DNA of 6,696 nt from assembly GCA_003545125.1 (NCBI GenBank), contig DQCI01000177.1, positions 17,680-24,375 of the forward strand, read 5' to 3'. Positions 5,821 to 6,696 of the stretch are shown one piece after another (within the stretch, counting starts at the first letter, position 1; each line of letters begins with the position of its first letter). Source of the DNA: Paracoccaceae bacterium (lineage in GTDB: Bacteria; Pseudomonadota; Alphaproteobacteria; Rhodobacterales; Rhodobacteraceae). Made by a program: the position numbers and the translations under genes. Below the pieces are notes generated by a model, which saw only the letters and a list, made by a program, of their open reading frames with translations, had not been told where the DNA came from and searched no databases.

Positions 5821-6477
5821 GTCGTCGCGGTCGACGCGCACAAAGTCGCCTATATGGCCGTCCCGAAAGCGGCCTGTTCGTCGGTCAAGGCCGCGCTGGC
5901 GACGCTTGACCCTCACGTCAGTGGGGAAACCAAGGCGTGTTTCGAGACCGATGTGATGGCGGTCCACCGGCTCTACCCGACCCGGCGGCACAGCGCGGAG
6001 CGGTGGCGCGGATACCGGGGTTGGTTCCGGTTCACCGTCGTGCGCGACCCCTTGCAGCGGATGCTGTCGCTCTACACCGATCTGATCGCCGGGCGGCGGA
6101 TCCTGCACGATAGCGCCAATTTCCAGCGCGGGCGCGCACCGCTGCCGCAGGACCCGGGCCCGGACGAATTCTTTCTCAACCTGGCCGGGTACATGCAATG
6201 GGCCTCGGCGGTGAAACACCACGCCCTGCCGATGCGCCTGTTCACCGGGCCCGACCTCGACGCCTATGACCGGGTCTACCGGACCGGGGAGCTGGACGAG
6301 CTTTCGGATGATCTTGGCCGTGTGACCGGGCGCGCGGTGACGGTCCCACGGCTCAACGAGAGCCGGACCCGCCTCGATTTCGCCGCGTTGCGCGCCGAGA
6401 CCCGGGCGGCGCTGCGCGCGCGGCTGGACCCGGAGTATATGTTCCTCGGCGACTATTTCGCCCCGCCCTGGTCGTAG
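5818..6477 (+). CDS. Sulfotransferase family 2 (PAPS-dependent) protein
   Basis: A 219-residue protein with the two PAPS-binding motifs of Golgi-type carbohydrate sulfotransferases (Sulfotransfer_2-like); bacterial members are thought to sulfate sugars or other polar acceptors. The 5'-phosphosulfate loop is VPKAACSSVK near residues 15-24, close to the VPKxxC(S/T) form of the HNK-1/chondroitin branch. The 3'-phosphate motif is FTVVRDPLQRMLSLYTDL near 72-89, with Arg76 and Ser84 at the expected binding positions. A later stretch contains KHHALPMRLFTGPDLDAYDR then VYRTGELDEL, and VPRLNESRTR, which fit the family's C-terminal half. No signal peptide or membrane helix is evident, so it is probably cytoplasmic. 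ATG 5818 is preferred; starting at ATG 5746 would give 243 residues and at TTG 5731 248. It follows rimO by 93 nt on the same strand. No glycan-synthesis or PAPS genes lie next to it here, so the acceptor is unknown. The stop lies 21 nt from the stop of the converging gene at the right edge. Confidence 0.82.
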   Translation: MVVAVDAHKVAYMAVPKAACSSVKAALATLDPHVSGETKACFETDVMAVHRLYPTRRHSAERWRGYRGWFRFTVVRDPLQRMLSLYTDLIAGRRILHDSANFQRGRAPLPQDPGPDEFFLNLAGYMQWASAVKHHALPMRLFTGPDLDAYDRVYRTGELDELSDDLGRVTGRAVTVPRLNESRTRLDFAALRAETRAALRARLDPEYMFLGDYFAPPWS

Positions 6478-6498
6478 CGGGCGTGGTGCATAGGCGGA

Positions 6499-6696
6499 TC
6501 AGCGTGGGCTGAGCCGGTCGAGCGCGTAGCCATCGGCCCAGGTGCCGTGCAACTCGCCGTCGTCCATCACCGTGTAGACGATGAGGTAGTCGGAGCCCCA
6601 GTCGATCAGGATGATATTGCCGTCGCGGGCGCCGGTGCCGGAATAGCTGCCGATGGTCGTGTTCCAGAAGATAGTGACGGTCTCGCCGTCGTCGCG
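6499..6696 (-). CDS. C-terminal fragment of an unrecognised protein
   Basis: The minus strand is open from the right edge to TGA at 6501-6499, giving 65 C-terminal residues; the start lies outside the window. The sequence contains VTIFWNTTIGSYSGTGARDG, then NIILIDWGSDYLIVYTVMDD and GELHGTWADGYALDRLSPR. Alternating Gly/aromatic/Asp patterns (YSGTGARDGN, IDWG, DGELHGTWADG) suggest a beta-rich domain of repeated strands that ends with the protein. Codon use matches the neighbours (GAC, GGC and ATC are common), which supports real coding. I cannot name a family; localisation cannot be judged without the N-terminus. It converges on the sulfotransferase gene with a 21-nt gap and no visible terminator. 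Confidence 0.72.
   Translation of the reverse strand, partial: RDDGETVTIFWNTTIGSYSGTGARDGNIILIDWGSDYLIVYTVMDDGELHGTWADGYALDRLSPR

Noticed and set aside
1..6696. A novel defence, mobile or biosynthetic system
   Set aside because: No nuclease, toxin-antitoxin pair, recombinase, reverse transcriptase, repeat array or biosynthetic cluster could be supported. The ankyrin gene alone is not evidence for one.

Overview
The window looks like chromosomal DNA of a GC-rich alphaproteobacterium, most likely in Rhodobacterales (Rhodobacteraceae/Roseobacteraceae). The evidence is a clear GcrA cell-cycle regulator (an alphaproteobacterial family), strong G/C preference at third codon positions, GGAG/AGGA-type Shine-Dalgarno sites, and an intergenic element after gcrA of a kind I remember as common in that order. 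The genus cannot be read from the sequence.

Layout from left to right: (1) positions 1-830, minus strand: the N-terminal 276 residues of an acetylornithine aminotransferase (argD), running off the left edge. (2) 831-1116: a divergent intergenic gap holding the likely argD promoter and little else. (3) 1117-2085, plus: an intact 322-residue ankyrin-repeat protein. (4) 2115-3040, plus: a DMT/EamA-family transporter pseudogene with no usable start, one frameshift and one in-frame stop. (5) 2977-3166, minus: a second small broken gene with one frameshift and one in-frame stop, overlapping the transporter's tail. (6) 3297-3890, plus: gcrA. (7) 3891-3982: a structured intergenic element containing a GAATC methylation-type site. 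(8) 3983-4354, plus: a VOC/glyoxalase-fold protein overlapping rimO by ATGA. (9) 4351-5724, plus: rimO, the ribosomal protein S12 methylthiotransferase. (10) 5818-6477, plus: a Sulfotransfer_2-type sulfotransferase. (11) 6499-6696, minus: the C-terminal 65 residues of an unrecognised protein.

Most of the window is housekeeping: arginine biosynthesis, cell-cycle transcription and ribosome modification. The stretch between argD and gcrA (about 1100-3170) is the accessory part: one intact ankyrin gene beside two decaying genes, which suggests a variable site under gene loss. The VOC protein and RimO are probably co-translated. The sulfotransferase may be transcribed with them or separately. I see no tRNA, rRNA, CRISPR array, insertion sequence, phage gene or recognisable defence system. 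The most notable points are the two adjacent pseudogenes, one of them visible only when frames are joined on the minus strand, and the translational coupling of a VOC protein to RimO.
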